Shown here: piece by piece, positions 40,183 to 47,189 of the stretch
Layout: each line of letters starts with the position of its first letter
Numbering within the stretch: position 1 is the first letter of the stretch
Source of the DNA: HGM13233 sp964478515
GTDB lineage: Bacteria > Bacillota > Clostridia > Oscillospirales > Ruminococcaceae
Length of the DNA: 51,010 nt
Direction: 5' to 3'
Assembly: GCA_964478515.1 (NCBI GenBank)
Contig: CAYZIL010000017.1
Location: forward strand, 1-51,010
Position numbers and translations under genes: made by a program
The notes under the pieces: generated by a model
Told to the model about the DNA's origin: nothing
Seen by the model: only the letters and a program-made list of their open reading frames with translations
Databases searched by the model: none

Positions 40183-40815
40183 ATGTCAACAAAAATGATG
40201 GAAAAGATGATTGTTAAGCATGCGCTGCAAAACAGCGCCGCCGACACCGGTGAGCGGGCGATGGGAACCGACGCCGCCGGTTTTATCACCAACCAAAAGA
40301 GCTTCAGCGACCTGAAGTACGGGCTGCGCGGTTCGCGCAAGATGGGCTGCGGCTGGATTGCTTGCTACAACGTGCTGCACGCGCTGGGACTTACCGCTGT
40401 GCCGCACGAAATAATTACCGCGCTGGAGAGCCGCGGCTTTTTCAGCGGCAAGCTGAGCACCTCTATGCCCGCAGTTGCGGCTTACCTGCGCGGACGGGGC
40501 CTGCGCTGCCGGGTGTCGGTCGCGCGGCGCACACCGCCGCGCGCCGCCGCCGACGCGCTGGTGGTGCTGTACGAGGGCCTGGGCAAAAAGGGCGCGCTCG
40601 TCTACCCCTACGGACACTTCATCACCTTCGTGCCCGAGCGCGAAAACGGCGCCGTGCTGAGAGACGAGCGGGGGTGGCAGCTTTGGCGCGTCTACAACGG
40701 CGCGCGCCGGCTCGACAGCGGCCGGTATGTCAGCGGCGACGGCGTCGCCAGTTACGAGGAGTATTTTGCCAAGGACATTTTGCCGACGTTCGTGTGTGCG
40801 GTTAACAAGATATAA
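40183..40815 (+). CDS. C39-like cysteine peptidase-fold protein
   Basis: 210 residues, ATG six bases after the previous stop with GAGGTG upstream. Cys in K-M-G-C-G-W-I-A-C-Y-N-V-L near residue 56 and His in Y-G-H-F-I-T-F-V near 144 are placed as in C39-like/papain-fold proteins (the Cys opens a helix, the His starts a strand). No signal peptide or membrane segment, so cytoplasmic. It lacks the ABC transporter domains of true C39 bacteriocin exporters. Role unknown; third gene of the lipid operon. Confidence 0.65.
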   Translation: MSTKMMEKMIVKHALQNSAADTGERAMGTDAAGFITNQKSFSDLKYGLRGSRKMGCGWIACYNVLHALGLTAVPHEIITALESRGFFSGKLSTSMPAVAAYLRGRGLRCRVSVARRTPPRAAADALVVLYEGLGKKGALVYPYGHFITFVPERENGAVLRDERGWQLWRVYNGARRLDSGRYVSGDGVASYEEYFAKDILPTFVCAVNKI

Positions 40816-40829
40816 GTATCAACCCGCGC

Positions 40830-40855
40830 GCCGCTGAGCACTTGCGGCGCGTCAA
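40830..40855 (+). terminator. GC hairpin after the C39-like gene
   Basis: GCGCCGC pairs with GCGGCGC around a nine-base loop, 15 bases after the stop codon. No T-tract follows, so termination here is uncertain. Confidence 0.35.
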
Positions 40856-40920
40856 TGCAGCACATATTATGTAACGCCGCTGCTGAGAGCCGAAAAAGCA
40901 TCTGCAGCGCAGATACCAAA

Positions 40921-40958
40921 AATCCGGCCTGTGCGCATTTAAGCGCACAGGCCGGATT
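40921..40958. terminator. Strong bidirectional terminator between lipid operon and deoD pair
   Basis: 16-base-pair stem with a six-base loop; GGTTTT follows on the plus strand and TTTTTGG on the minus strand. Confidence 0.9.
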
Positions 40959-40980
40959 GGTTTTAGGAAAGTGGGCGGGT

Positions 40981-41697
40981 TCAGGCCGTGAACTCACCCG
41001 CGGTGTTCAGCGCGATGGTAATCATATTGTCCAGCGAGCGCTCGCGCTCCTCGCTGGTCAGTTCCTCTTTGACGCCGGGCTTGTCGCTGACGCTGGCCAT
41101 GACCAGCGCTCTGGCGCGGCCGCGCGCGGCGGCGGTGTAGAGCGCCGCGCCCTCCATCTCGACGCCGATAACGCCGTATTTGAGCCACATTTCCGGCCCG
41201 CCGGCAATATCTTCAAAATAGAACAGGTCGGAGGACTTGAAAAGTCCGACATGGACTTTTATGCCCATTTCGGTCGCCTTGTCGTAGGCGGTGTTGAGCA
41301 TTTCAAAGTTGGCTGTCGGCGCGTAGTCGCCGGGGAAAATGTGGCGCAAAAAGCCGCTGTCCGTGCAGCAGCCTATGGCCATGGCGACGTCTTTCAGACC
41401 CATTTCCGGCAGCAGCCCGCCGCAGGTGCCCACGCGGATAAGATTCTTGCAGCCGTACTGGTCAATAAGCTCGTTGACGTAAATTGAGATGGACGGTATG
41501 CCCATGCCGGTGCCCATTACCGAAATGCGCTTGCCGTTATATTTGCCGGTATAGCCGAGCATGCCGCGCACGTCGTTGAACAGCACGGGCTCGTCAAAGA
41601 ACTTTTCGGCAATATATTTTGCGCGCAGCGGATCGCCGGGCAGCAGAATGCTTTCGGCAATGTCGCCGGGGTTCGCTCTGTTATGAGGAGTGCTCAT
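40981..41697 (-). CDS. deoD: Purine nucleoside phosphorylase DeoD, copy A
   Basis: 238 residues. DeoD-type signature G-M-G-I-P-S-I-S-I-Y near residue 64, phosphate-binding L-L-P-G-D-P-L-R near 18 and catalytic Asp in S-V-S-D near 204. Close to E. coli DeoD in layout. Reversibly splits purine (deoxy)nucleosides to base and (deoxy)ribose 1-phosphate. It follows copy B by 23 bases on the same transcript. Around the base and sugar site it differs from copy B (L-F-Y-F-E-D against M-F-Y-G-E-D, E-M-E-G against E-M-E-S), hinting at different substrates. Confidence 0.92.
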   Translation of the reverse strand: MSTPHNRANPGDIAESILLPGDPLRAKYIAEKFFDEPVLFNDVRGMLGYTGKYNGKRISVMGTGMGIPSISIYVNELIDQYGCKNLIRVGTCGGLLPEMGLKDVAMAIGCCTDSGFLRHIFPGDYAPTANFEMLNTAYDKATEMGIKVHVGLFKSSDLFYFEDIAGGPEMWLKYGVIGVEMEGAALYTAAARGRARALVMASVSDKPGVKEELTSEERERSLDNMITIALNTAGEFTA

Positions 41698-41720
41698 ATC
41701 ATTCTTTCCTTTCTCTCGTC

Positions 41721-42431
41721 TTAGATAAATTCGGCGACTGTGTCGAGCGCCAGGGTAATCATATTGTTAAGATTCTGCTCGCGTTCCTGCGAGGTCAGCT
41801 TGCGCTCGGTAAAGGGACTGTCCGAAACCGTGACCATCGACAGGGCGTGTTTTTTGTACTTTTTCGCGTAGGTGTACAGCGCCGCCGACTCCATCTCGGC
41901 CGCAAGAACGTTGTATTTTGCCCAGATGGGATTGTTGACGACAATGTCCTCACCGTAGAACATGTCGTTGGAGCAGACGTTGCCGACCTTGACAGAAAGG
42001 CCCAGCTCTTTAGACTTGTTCCAGGCGGTGCGCAGCAACAGAAAATCCGCCGTCGGGCAGTAGGTGCCGTTGAAAACGGTGTGGTTAAAATCGTTGTCGG
42101 TACACGCGCCCTCGGCGACGACTATGTCCTCGAGCCCGATTTCGGGCTGCATGGCGCCGCAGGTGCCGACGCGGCAGAGATAGTCGACGTCGTAGTCGCG
42201 CATCAGCTCGTTGACGTAGATGGAGATGGACGGTATGCCCATGCCGGTGCCCATGACCGAAATGCGCTTGCCCTTGTAAGTGCCGGTAAAGCCGAGCATG
42301 CCGCGGATCTCGTTGAAAAGCTGCGGATCCTCAAAATAATGCTCGGCAATGTATTTTGCCCGCAGCGGGTCGCCGGGCAGCAGAATGCCCTTTGCTATAG
42401 CGCCCGCTTTGGCGCCGATATGAGTGCTCAT
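41721..42431 (-). CDS. deoD: Purine nucleoside phosphorylase DeoD, copy B
   Basis: ATG at 42431 with AGGAGGA upstream. 236 residues, with L-L-P-G-D-P-L-R-A-K-Y-I-A-E, G-M-G-I-P-S-I-S-I-Y and catalytic Asp in T-V-S-D-S near 204. By eye about 55 percent identical to copy A next to it, so the duplication is old or the pair was kept after divergence. Same reaction class as copy A. Confidence 0.92.
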   Translation of the reverse strand: MSTHIGAKAGAIAKGILLPGDPLRAKYIAEHYFEDPQLFNEIRGMLGFTGTYKGKRISVMGTGMGIPSISIYVNELMRDYDVDYLCRVGTCGAMQPEIGLEDIVVAEGACTDNDFNHTVFNGTYCPTADFLLLRTAWNKSKELGLSVKVGNVCSNDMFYGEDIVVNNPIWAKYNVLAAEMESAALYTYAKKYKKHALSMVTVSDSPFTERKLTSQEREQNLNNMITLALDTVAEFI

Positions 42432-42458
42432 GGCAGTTCCTCCTGATCGTTTTTGTAC

Positions 42459-42464
42459 ATTATA
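42459..42464 (-). promoter_or_regulatory. -10 box for the deoD pair
   Basis: TATAAT on the minus strand 28 bases before the start codon of copy B; no convincing -35 box. Confidence 0.4.
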
Positions 42465-42549
42465 ATCATAACAAAAAGCGGCCGCCGGCACAACCCGCAA
42501 ATAGGCTGAAACGGCGGCGCTGTTTTTGTCGTAAAGGTCAAAACCGGCG

Positions 42550-42912
42550 TCAGCGGCAGTTGATGTCGAAGACGTCGTCGACTATGCGGTGTACCAGCTG
42601 GGCCTCGTCGCTGTCGGAAAGCGTGTAATAGGCCTCTTTACCCTCGCGGCGGCTGACCAGCAGACCGGCGCTGCGCAGCACCCGCAGGTGGTGCGAGACC
42701 GCCGGCGGGCTCATGTCGATAGCGGCGGCAATGTTGCTTACACATTCCTCGCAGTGGCAAAGCAGCCAGAGTATTTTTACCCGCGTGCTGTCCGCAAGCA
42801 GCGCAAAGGTGTCCGCTGCGCCGGAAAAAACGCCGGCGTCCGGATAGCTCGCCAGCAGTTTGCGAATATCCTGACCGTGGTCGTGCGGCAGGACGTGAAT
42901 TTTTTCGCTCAT
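42550..42912 (-). CDS. ArsR/SmtB-family metal-sensing repressor, CadC-like
   Basis: ATG at 42912 is fixed by its GGGTGAT ribosome binding site and by the promoter, which leaves an ATG at 42924 at about the transcription start. 120 residues: a His-rich N-terminal arm (H-V-L-P-H-D-H-G), then a winged helix. Helix alpha-3 reads L-L-C-H-C-E-E-C-V, the place of the E-L-C-V-C-D-L metal box of CadC and SmtB (alpha3N site). The DNA-reading helix is M-S-P-P-A-V-S-H-H-L-R-V-L. Likely senses Cd, Pb or Zn and represses itself and the P-type ATPase at 43445. spoIIID lies between them. Confidence 0.88.
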   Translation of the reverse strand: MSEKIHVLPHDHGQDIRKLLASYPDAGVFSGAADTFALLADSTRVKILWLLCHCEECVSNIAAAIDMSPPAVSHHLRVLRSAGLLVSRREGKEAYYTLSDSDEAQLVHRIVDDVFDINCR

Positions 42913-42928
42913 ATCATCACCCATCTGA

Positions 42929-42957
42929 ATTGTATATTTGCGCCGGGCAAATGTCAA
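42929..42957 (-). promoter_or_regulatory. Promoter of the ArsR gene
   Basis: TTGACA (42952-42957), 17 bases, TACAAT (42929-42934) on the minus strand. Confidence 0.8.
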
Positions 42958-43019
42958 ACGGTCATAAGCCGCGGCCGCGCCGAATAAGCATTGAACAAAG
43001 TCTTATTTCGGGGTGGCGT

Positions 43020-43289
43020 ATGGTTAAGGCAGGCGACACTCGTCCCGAGCAGTTGGGGCGGTACATAGTCAGCACCGGCTGCACCGTGCGCGCGGCGGCA
43101 GCGGTGTTCGGAGTTTCAAAAAGCACCGTGTTTACCGACGTGACGCGGCGGTTGTTGGGCTGTGACAGGCGGCTTTGGCTGCTGGTAAACGGCGTGCTGC
43201 AAAAAAATAAATCGGAGCGACACCTGCGCGGCGGCGCCGCAACGCGGGAAAAATATCGCCTTGCCGCGGTGACACGCCGCTGCAAATGA
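43020..43289 (+). CDS. spoIIID: Sporulation transcription regulator SpoIIID
   Basis: ATG at 43020 with GGGGTGG upstream; the longer frame from 42930 overlaps the ArsR promoter. 89 residues. Segments match SpoIIID: L-G-R-Y-I-V-S-T-G-C-T-V-R, helix-turn-helix F-G-V-S-K-S-T-V-F-T-D, and the late basic R-H-L-R-G-G-A-A-T-R-E-K-Y. It is a mother-cell DNA-binding protein acting after sigma-E in sporulation, so the organism is, or was until recently, a spore former. Its normal neighbour spoIIQ or mbl is absent; instead it stands between two metal genes. Confidence 0.93.
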   Translation: MVKAGDTRPEQLGRYIVSTGCTVRAAAAVFGVSKSTVFTDVTRRLLGCDRRLWLLVNGVLQKNKSERHLRGGAATREKYRLAAVTRRCK

Positions 43290-43342
43290 GCAAGCGCAGC
43301 CTTTGCGCCGGCGGACAAGCCGGTCAATAGAGTGCGCGGTGC

Positions 43343-43371
43343 TTGACAGCGGCGCGGTAATAGTCTATTAT
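43343..43371 (+). promoter_or_regulatory. Promoter of the metal P-type ATPase
   Basis: TTGACA (43343-43348), 17 bases, TATTAT (43366-43371). Confidence 0.85.
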
Positions 43372-43379
43372 ATAGCCAA

Positions 43380-43401
43380 CGATTAAACGATTGCTTAATC
43401 G
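43380..43401. promoter_or_regulatory. Likely ArsR operator at the ATPase start point
   Basis: Inverted repeat CGATTAA, eight bases, TTAATCG, just downstream of the -10 box, where a repressor would block transcription. AT-rich repeats of this size are typical for the ArsR/SmtB family. Confidence 0.65.
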
Positions 43402-43444
43402 TAAAAATCACCGGCCGGCTGTAATCCGGCAAAAAAGGAATTAA

Positions 43445-45325
43445 ATGGACAAGAATGAGCGCGCAAAATCGGTGCGGATAGCCCTCGCTGCAGTACTGTT
43501 GGCGGCGGCATATATTGTTGACGCCAAAACGGCGCTGCCGCTTTGGGGCAGTTTACTGCTGTATCTCGTGCCATACTTTACGGCGGGCGTGGACGTGTTG
43601 CTGGAGGCGGTCGAAAAAATTTGCCGCGGTGAATTGTTCGACGAAGATTTTCTCATGAGCATTGCCACGCTCGGCGCGCTCGCTATCGGCTTTTTGCCCG
43701 GTGCGCAGCCGCAATTTGCCGAGGCCGTATTTGTAATGCTGTTTTTCCAAATAGGTGAGCTGTTCGAGAGTATTGCGGCCGGCAAGAGCCGCCGCTCCAT
43801 AGCGCAGCTGATGGACATTCGCCCTGACAGCGCCAGCGTCGAGCGCGACGGTGCGACAGTGGTTGTGGCGCCAAACGAGGTCGCAGTCGGCGAGATAATA
43901 GCGGTGCTGCCGGGAGAAAAAATACCGCTTGACGGCACTGTTGTAGCGGGCGAGTCGACTCTTGACACGGCGGCGCTGACGGGCGAGAGCGCGCCGCGCG
44001 ACGTCGCGGCCGGCGACGAGATTGTTTCCGGCTGCGTCAATCTTTCCGGCGCGCTGCGCATACGCGTCAGCAAACCTTTCGGCGAGTCGACGGCGGCGAA
44101 AATACTTGAGCTTGTCGAGAGCGCCAGCGACAATAAATCCAAAAGCGAAAATTTCATCACCCGCTTTGCGCGCATATATACGCCGGCCGTCGTCGGCGCT
44201 GCGGTGGCGCTCGCGCTGCTGCCGCCGCTGTTTTCCGGCAGCTTTGCGGCGAATTTCGCCGCCTGGTTTGTGCGCGCGCTGACGTTTTTGGTGGTCTCGT
44301 GTCCCTGCGCGCTGGTAATTTCGGTGCCGCTGACCTTTTTCGGCGGAATCGGCGGCGCCTCGCGCAAGGGCATACTTATAAAAGGCTCCAATTATATGGA
44401 ATCGCTCGCCCGCACCGGCACGGTGGTTTTTGACAAAACCGGCACGCTGACCGAGGGGGTGTTTGCCGTCACGGCGGTACACCCGCAGCAGTTGGACGAG
44501 CGCGAGCTGCTGCACCTGGCGGCGCATGTGGAGAGCTTTTCCACCCACCCGCTGGCCGTGTCGCTGTGTCAGGCCTACGCAGGCAGCACCGATTGCTGCG
44601 CGGTCAGCGATGTGCGTGAGATAGCCGGTCAGGGCGTTTGCGCGCTGGTCGGCGGCCGCACGGTAGCCGTCGGCAACAGTAAGCTGATGGACTCGCTCGG
44701 CGCGAAATGGCACCCCTGCCACAAAAGCGGCACAATTGTCCATGTGGCGCTCGACTCGCAGTATGTCGGCCATGTGGTCGTCAGTGACCGCGTTAAGGAC
44801 GACGCGGCGGCGGCGGTGAGCAGACTTAAAGAGTGCGGCGTGTCAAAAACGGTAATGCTTACCGGCGACAGGGAAGAGGTTGCGGCGCAAGTTGCGGCGC
44901 AGGTAAAGGTTGACGAGTACCACGCCGGACTGCTGCCGGGCGACAAAGTGGCGCGCGTGGAGCAGCTGCTGGCAGAAAGAGCGCCCGGAAGTACGCTTGC
45001 CTTTGTCGGCGACGGCATAAACGACGCGCCGGTGCTCGCGCGCGCCGACGTCGGCGTCGCCATGGGGGCGCTCGGCTCCGACGCCGCTATAGAAGCGGCC
45101 GATGTGGTGCTTATGGACGACAAGCCCGCGCGGGTGGCCGACGCCATTGCGGCGTCGCGGCGCACGCTGCGCATAGCGCGCGAGAATATAATTTTTGCGC
45201 TGGGCGTCAAGCTGGCAGTGCTGGCGCTGGCGGTGTTCGGCTGCGCGCCGCTGTGGCTCGCCGTGTTTGCCGACGTCGGCGTCACGGTGCTTGCGGTGGT
45301 AAACGCCATGCGGGCACTCAAATAA
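43445..45325 (+). CDS. Heavy-metal P1B-type ATPase (Zn/Cd/Pb export)
   Basis: 626 residues. Intact P-type motifs: T-G-E-S near 177, membrane C-P-C near 283, phosphorylation site D-K-T-G-T near 327, H-P in S-T-H-P-L near 361 and G-D-G-I-N-D near 525. The C-P-C with H-P marks the P1B type; the membrane pattern with a late Asp (F-A-D-V-G) fits Zn/Cd/Pb exporters like ZntA/CadA. No N-terminal metal-binding domain is present; the protein starts almost at the first helix. Promoter and operator upstream support control by the ArsR repressor at 42550. Confidence 0.92.
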   Translation: MDKNERAKSVRIALAAVLLAAAYIVDAKTALPLWGSLLLYLVPYFTAGVDVLLEAVEKICRGELFDEDFLMSIATLGALAIGFLPGAQPQFAEAVFVMLFFQIGELFESIAAGKSRRSIAQLMDIRPDSASVERDGATVVVAPNEVAVGEIIAVLPGEKIPLDGTVVAGESTLDTAALTGESAPRDVAAGDEIVSGCVNLSGALRIRVSKPFGESTAAKILELVESASDNKSKSENFITRFARIYTPAVVGAAVALALLPPLFSGSFAANFAAWFVRALTFLVVSCPCALVISVPLTFFGGIGGASRKGILIKGSNYMESLARTGTVVFDKTGTLTEGVFAVTAVHPQQLDERELLHLAAHVESFSTHPLAVSLCQAYAGSTDCCAVSDVREIAGQGVCALVGGRTVAVGNSKLMDSLGAKWHPCHKSGTIVHVALDSQYVGHVVVSDRVKDDAAAAVSRLKECGVSKTVMLTGDREEVAAQVAAQVKVDEYHAGLLPGDKVARVEQLLAERAPGSTLAFVGDGINDAPVLARADVGVAMGALGSDAAIEAADVVLMDDKPARVADAIAASRRTLRIARENIIFALGVKLAVLALAVFGCAPLWLAVFADVGVTVLAVVNAMRALK

Positions 45326-45341
45326 GCGGATATTCAGTTTT

Positions 45342-45376
45342 CTGCGGCGGCAGCGCTCAATGTGCTGCCGCCGCAG
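45342..45376 (+). terminator. Hairpin after the P-type ATPase gene
   Basis: 13-base-pair GC-rich stem with a nine-base loop. Only TTG follows, and that is also the start of the next promoter's -35 box, so termination is uncertain. Confidence 0.45.
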
Positions 45377-45406
45377 TTGACTTGCGCTCGCTGTCGATGG
45401 TATCAT
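45377..45406 (+). promoter_or_regulatory. Promoter of the small membrane protein gene
   Basis: TTGACT (45377-45382), 18 bases, TATCAT (45401-45406). The -35 box abuts the hairpin before it. Confidence 0.6.
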
Positions 45407-45435
45407 CTTTTCAGTAAAACTGCGGGAGTGATAAA

Positions 45436-45813
45436 ATGGCTAAAACTGACTCGGTGCTGCTCAAAGTCGTCAGCATCCTCTACATCATTTTCGGCGGCGT
45501 CACGGTGCTTGCGGTACTGGGACTGGCCGGCGGGCTCGGTAGCCTGCTGGGAGCCGCGGCCGGAGCGGTCGGCGTCGGCATAGCTGCGGTCGGGCTGTCG
45601 TCGCTGAGCACGCTGCTGTCCGGCGTCATTGAGCTCGCCGCCGGTATAGTGGGCTTGAGCGGTCGCTCGGCGCTCGGTCGGGTGTTCGCCTGGGTAATAC
45701 TTATTCTCGCCGCCACCGGCTTTATTGCCGGGTTCGTGCGCGGCGGGTTCAACTGGCTGTCGCTGGTCGGCGTAGTGCTGCCGGTGCTCTATTTTATCGG
45801 CGCGCGCGGCTGA
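45436..45813 (+). CDS. Small four-helix membrane protein, unknown function
   Basis: 125 residues, ATG preceded by GGGAGTGAT. Nearly all of it is hydrophobic: four segments of about 20 residues, rich in Gly, Ala and Leu, with a short polar start (M-A-K-T-D-S-V) and a small basic loop G-L-S-G-R-S-A-L-G-R. Similar small proteins are common in Clostridia and Actinobacteria without known function. Metal transport cannot be inferred; it has its own promoter. Confidence 0.75.
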   Translation: MAKTDSVLLKVVSILYIIFGGVTVLAVLGLAGGLGSLLGAAAGAVGVGIAAVGLSSLSTLLSGVIELAAGIVGLSGRSALGRVFAWVILILAATGFIAGFVRGGFNWLSLVGVVLPVLYFIGARG

Positions 45814-45871
45814 AAAAGCTGTGTGGCGCGTCGCAGACCCGGCGGCGCGCGCAATGAAAACGAAAAAAACA

Positions 45872-45900
45872 GACGCCGTCCGGAATGACCGGACGGCGTC
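45872..45900 (-). terminator. Terminator of the E2/CAT-like gene
   Basis: 12-base-pair perfect stem with a five-base loop; on the minus strand it is followed by TTTTTTTCG. Confidence 0.9.
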
Positions 45901-45912
45901 TTGTGTGCGCGC

Positions 45913-46800
45913 TTATTTTTTCTTCGGCTTCGGGTAGACGAGACCGTCGTCGTAACGCACGCTCTCGGGCGGCTGCTCAAGGCGTTCGGGGTTGCGCATG
46001 TAGACCTCCCACTGGTGCAGCGCCATGGCGAAGACCGCGCCCGGGGCAATGCGCTCGTCTATGGTCACGCCCAGAGGGATTACGGGCCGGTTGGTTACAG
46101 TGCCGTCGCGGTGGTGTTCCACAATAGTATCTTTTTTGCCCATGCCGACGAATACGCTGGTGGTGCCGAAATTATAAATGTGGTGGTAGACCTTGCTCAT
46201 TTTAATTGAGGCCATGTTCGTAATGAACATGCTGGTGTGGAAGGGCGACACCTCAACAAGTGCTTTGGGCAGAATACCCCAGCGGTCCAGCAGCTTGATT
46301 ATGCCGACAATAAATTTTGGCAGCAGCGGTATGGCAAATATTGCCGAGGCAACCTTGTCGGTCAGCGTCTCGTTGGAGGGACCGGCATTTTCGGCAATGG
46401 CTTTTTCGACCTTTTCGTTTACGGTAAAAATGGTTTCCTTAGCGGGGTCGAAATGTATTTTGACGGTAGTGTCCTCTATGACGTCGGCGGTGCGCTTTTT
46501 CAGCACCGCAAACGAAACCGTCAGGTCGTTGCGCACATAAAGCTTGCCGTTGCAGACAAAGCGGTTGAGCTCGGGCCGCTGCGAGACGGTGCGCACATAA
46601 GCGGCGAGAACAAGCGCCATGTGGCTTATTTTTACGCCCTGCTCGCGCTTTTGCCGAATGTATTCGGAAATAATAGAACTGTCTGCATATTGAGTGGTAA
46701 ACACCTGCGCGTCGCAGCGCTGGCTCATAATCAGCGGAGTCATTTTTGTAATCGGGTCGATATGCCTGATGGCTCTGCCGTCGACGCGTACTCCAAACAT
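45913..46800 (-). CDS. Stand-alone E2/CAT-fold protein with altered catalytic motif
   Basis: 295 residues, ATG preceded by AAGGGAGC. The overall pattern matches the stand-alone 2-oxoacid dehydrogenase E2-like (chloramphenicol acetyltransferase fold) proteins of Firmicutes: A-A-Y-V-R-T-V-S-Q-R-P-E-L-N-R-F, V-S-F-A-V-L-K-K, and S-M-F-I-T-N-M-A-S. The acyltransferase motif H-x-x-x-D-G is replaced by D-E-R-I-A-P-G near residue 254, so both the catalytic His and the following Asp are gone. No lipoyl domain. Substrate and activity unknown; probably not an acyltransferase of the known type. Confidence 0.7.
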   Translation of the reverse strand: MFGVRVDGRAIRHIDPITKMTPLIMSQRCDAQVFTTQYADSSIISEYIRQKREQGVKISHMALVLAAYVRTVSQRPELNRFVCNGKLYVRNDLTVSFAVLKKRTADVIEDTTVKIHFDPAKETIFTVNEKVEKAIAENAGPSNETLTDKVASAIFAIPLLPKFIVGIIKLLDRWGILPKALVEVSPFHTSMFITNMASIKMSKVYHHIYNFGTTSVFVGMGKKDTIVEHHRDGTVTNRPVIPLGVTIDERIAPGAVFAMALHQWEVYMRNPERLEQPPESVRYDDGLVYPKPKKK

Positions 46801-46856
46801 TACATTGCTCCCTTATGTAGTAAGTTTTGAACCTCTATCTATATATGGTTCAACAC

Positions 46857-46885
46857 AGTATACTATATTTTTTCAACCGTAGCAA
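46857..46885 (-). promoter_or_regulatory. Promoter of the E2/CAT-like gene
   Basis: TTGCTA (46880-46885), 17 bases, TATACT (46857-46862) on the minus strand. Confidence 0.6.
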
Positions 46886-46914
46886 CAAAAAATGCCATCC
46901 GCCCCGGCAGAGAG

Positions 46915-46943
46915 TTGAAATCGCCGCAGGATTGTAATATAAT
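46915..46943 (+). promoter_or_regulatory. Promoter of the mgtE pair
   Basis: TTGAAA (46915-46920), 17 bases, TATAAT (46938-46943). It puts the transcript start near 46950, leaving a leader of about 240 bases. Confidence 0.8.
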
Positions 46944-46949
46944 GAATAA

Positions 46950-47189
46950 GCGCGGAATTTTGCGCAATCAACGAGAGAGGAAGTGGAACCGTGGAGGTCC
47001 CGGACCGAAGTTCACAGACCCGAAAACCGCATAGTTTCGCCCTTTCTTGCAAAAGACGAGTGACTATCTGACGAGTGCGCTTTACCGGTGCCGCTCTTGG
47101 TGTCGCAACGTCCTTTTAAGGGGCGCTGCGGCATTTTTGTTTTTTTTGCGGCGAGACCGCAAAAAAACGGCACCGAAGGAGGTACGCTC
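46950..47189 (+). promoter_or_regulatory. Structured leader of the mgtE operon, riboswitch-like, class not recognised
   Basis: Starting some 20 bases after the transcript start, 46972-46980 pairs with 47041-47049 over nine pairs (some G-U) and closes a domain with at least three inner helices: GTG-GAAC with GTTCAC, GGTC with GACC, and CGAAA with TTTCG. Then comes a repeated GACGAGTG, an intrinsic terminator (47102-47148) and the ribosome binding site. The stretch 47086-47094 can pair with the 3' arm of the terminator (six pairs to 47128-47133) or with CGGCACCG just before the Shine-Dalgarno site (eight pairs to 47168-47175). That gives the parts of a switch. I see no M-box, T-box or other class I know. 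Confidence 0.6.
47102..47148 (+). terminator. Intrinsic terminator within the mgtE leader
   Basis: 12-base-pair stem with one mismatch and wobbles, seven-base loop, then a long T-tract (TTTTTGTTTTTTTT). It lies 42 bases before the mgtE start and must be read through for expression. Confidence 0.8.

Noticed and set aside
43553..44773. Minus-strand frame of 406 codons opposite the metal ATPase
   Set aside because: Antisense shadow of a gene with all P-type ATPase motifs.
46978..47000. T-box antiterminator motif (GTGGAACCG) in the mgtE leader
   Set aside because: The motif resembles the T-box core, but only about 30 bases lie between the transcript start and it, too few for the specifier stem, the terminator is 100 bases further on, and the gene is a magnesium transporter, not a synthetase or amino-acid gene.
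46950..47189. M-box magnesium riboswitch
   Set aside because: The conserved M-box blocks (GGTGAGGCTCCT and the GCCCAGAAA-type loop) are not found, and the folded domain is much shorter.
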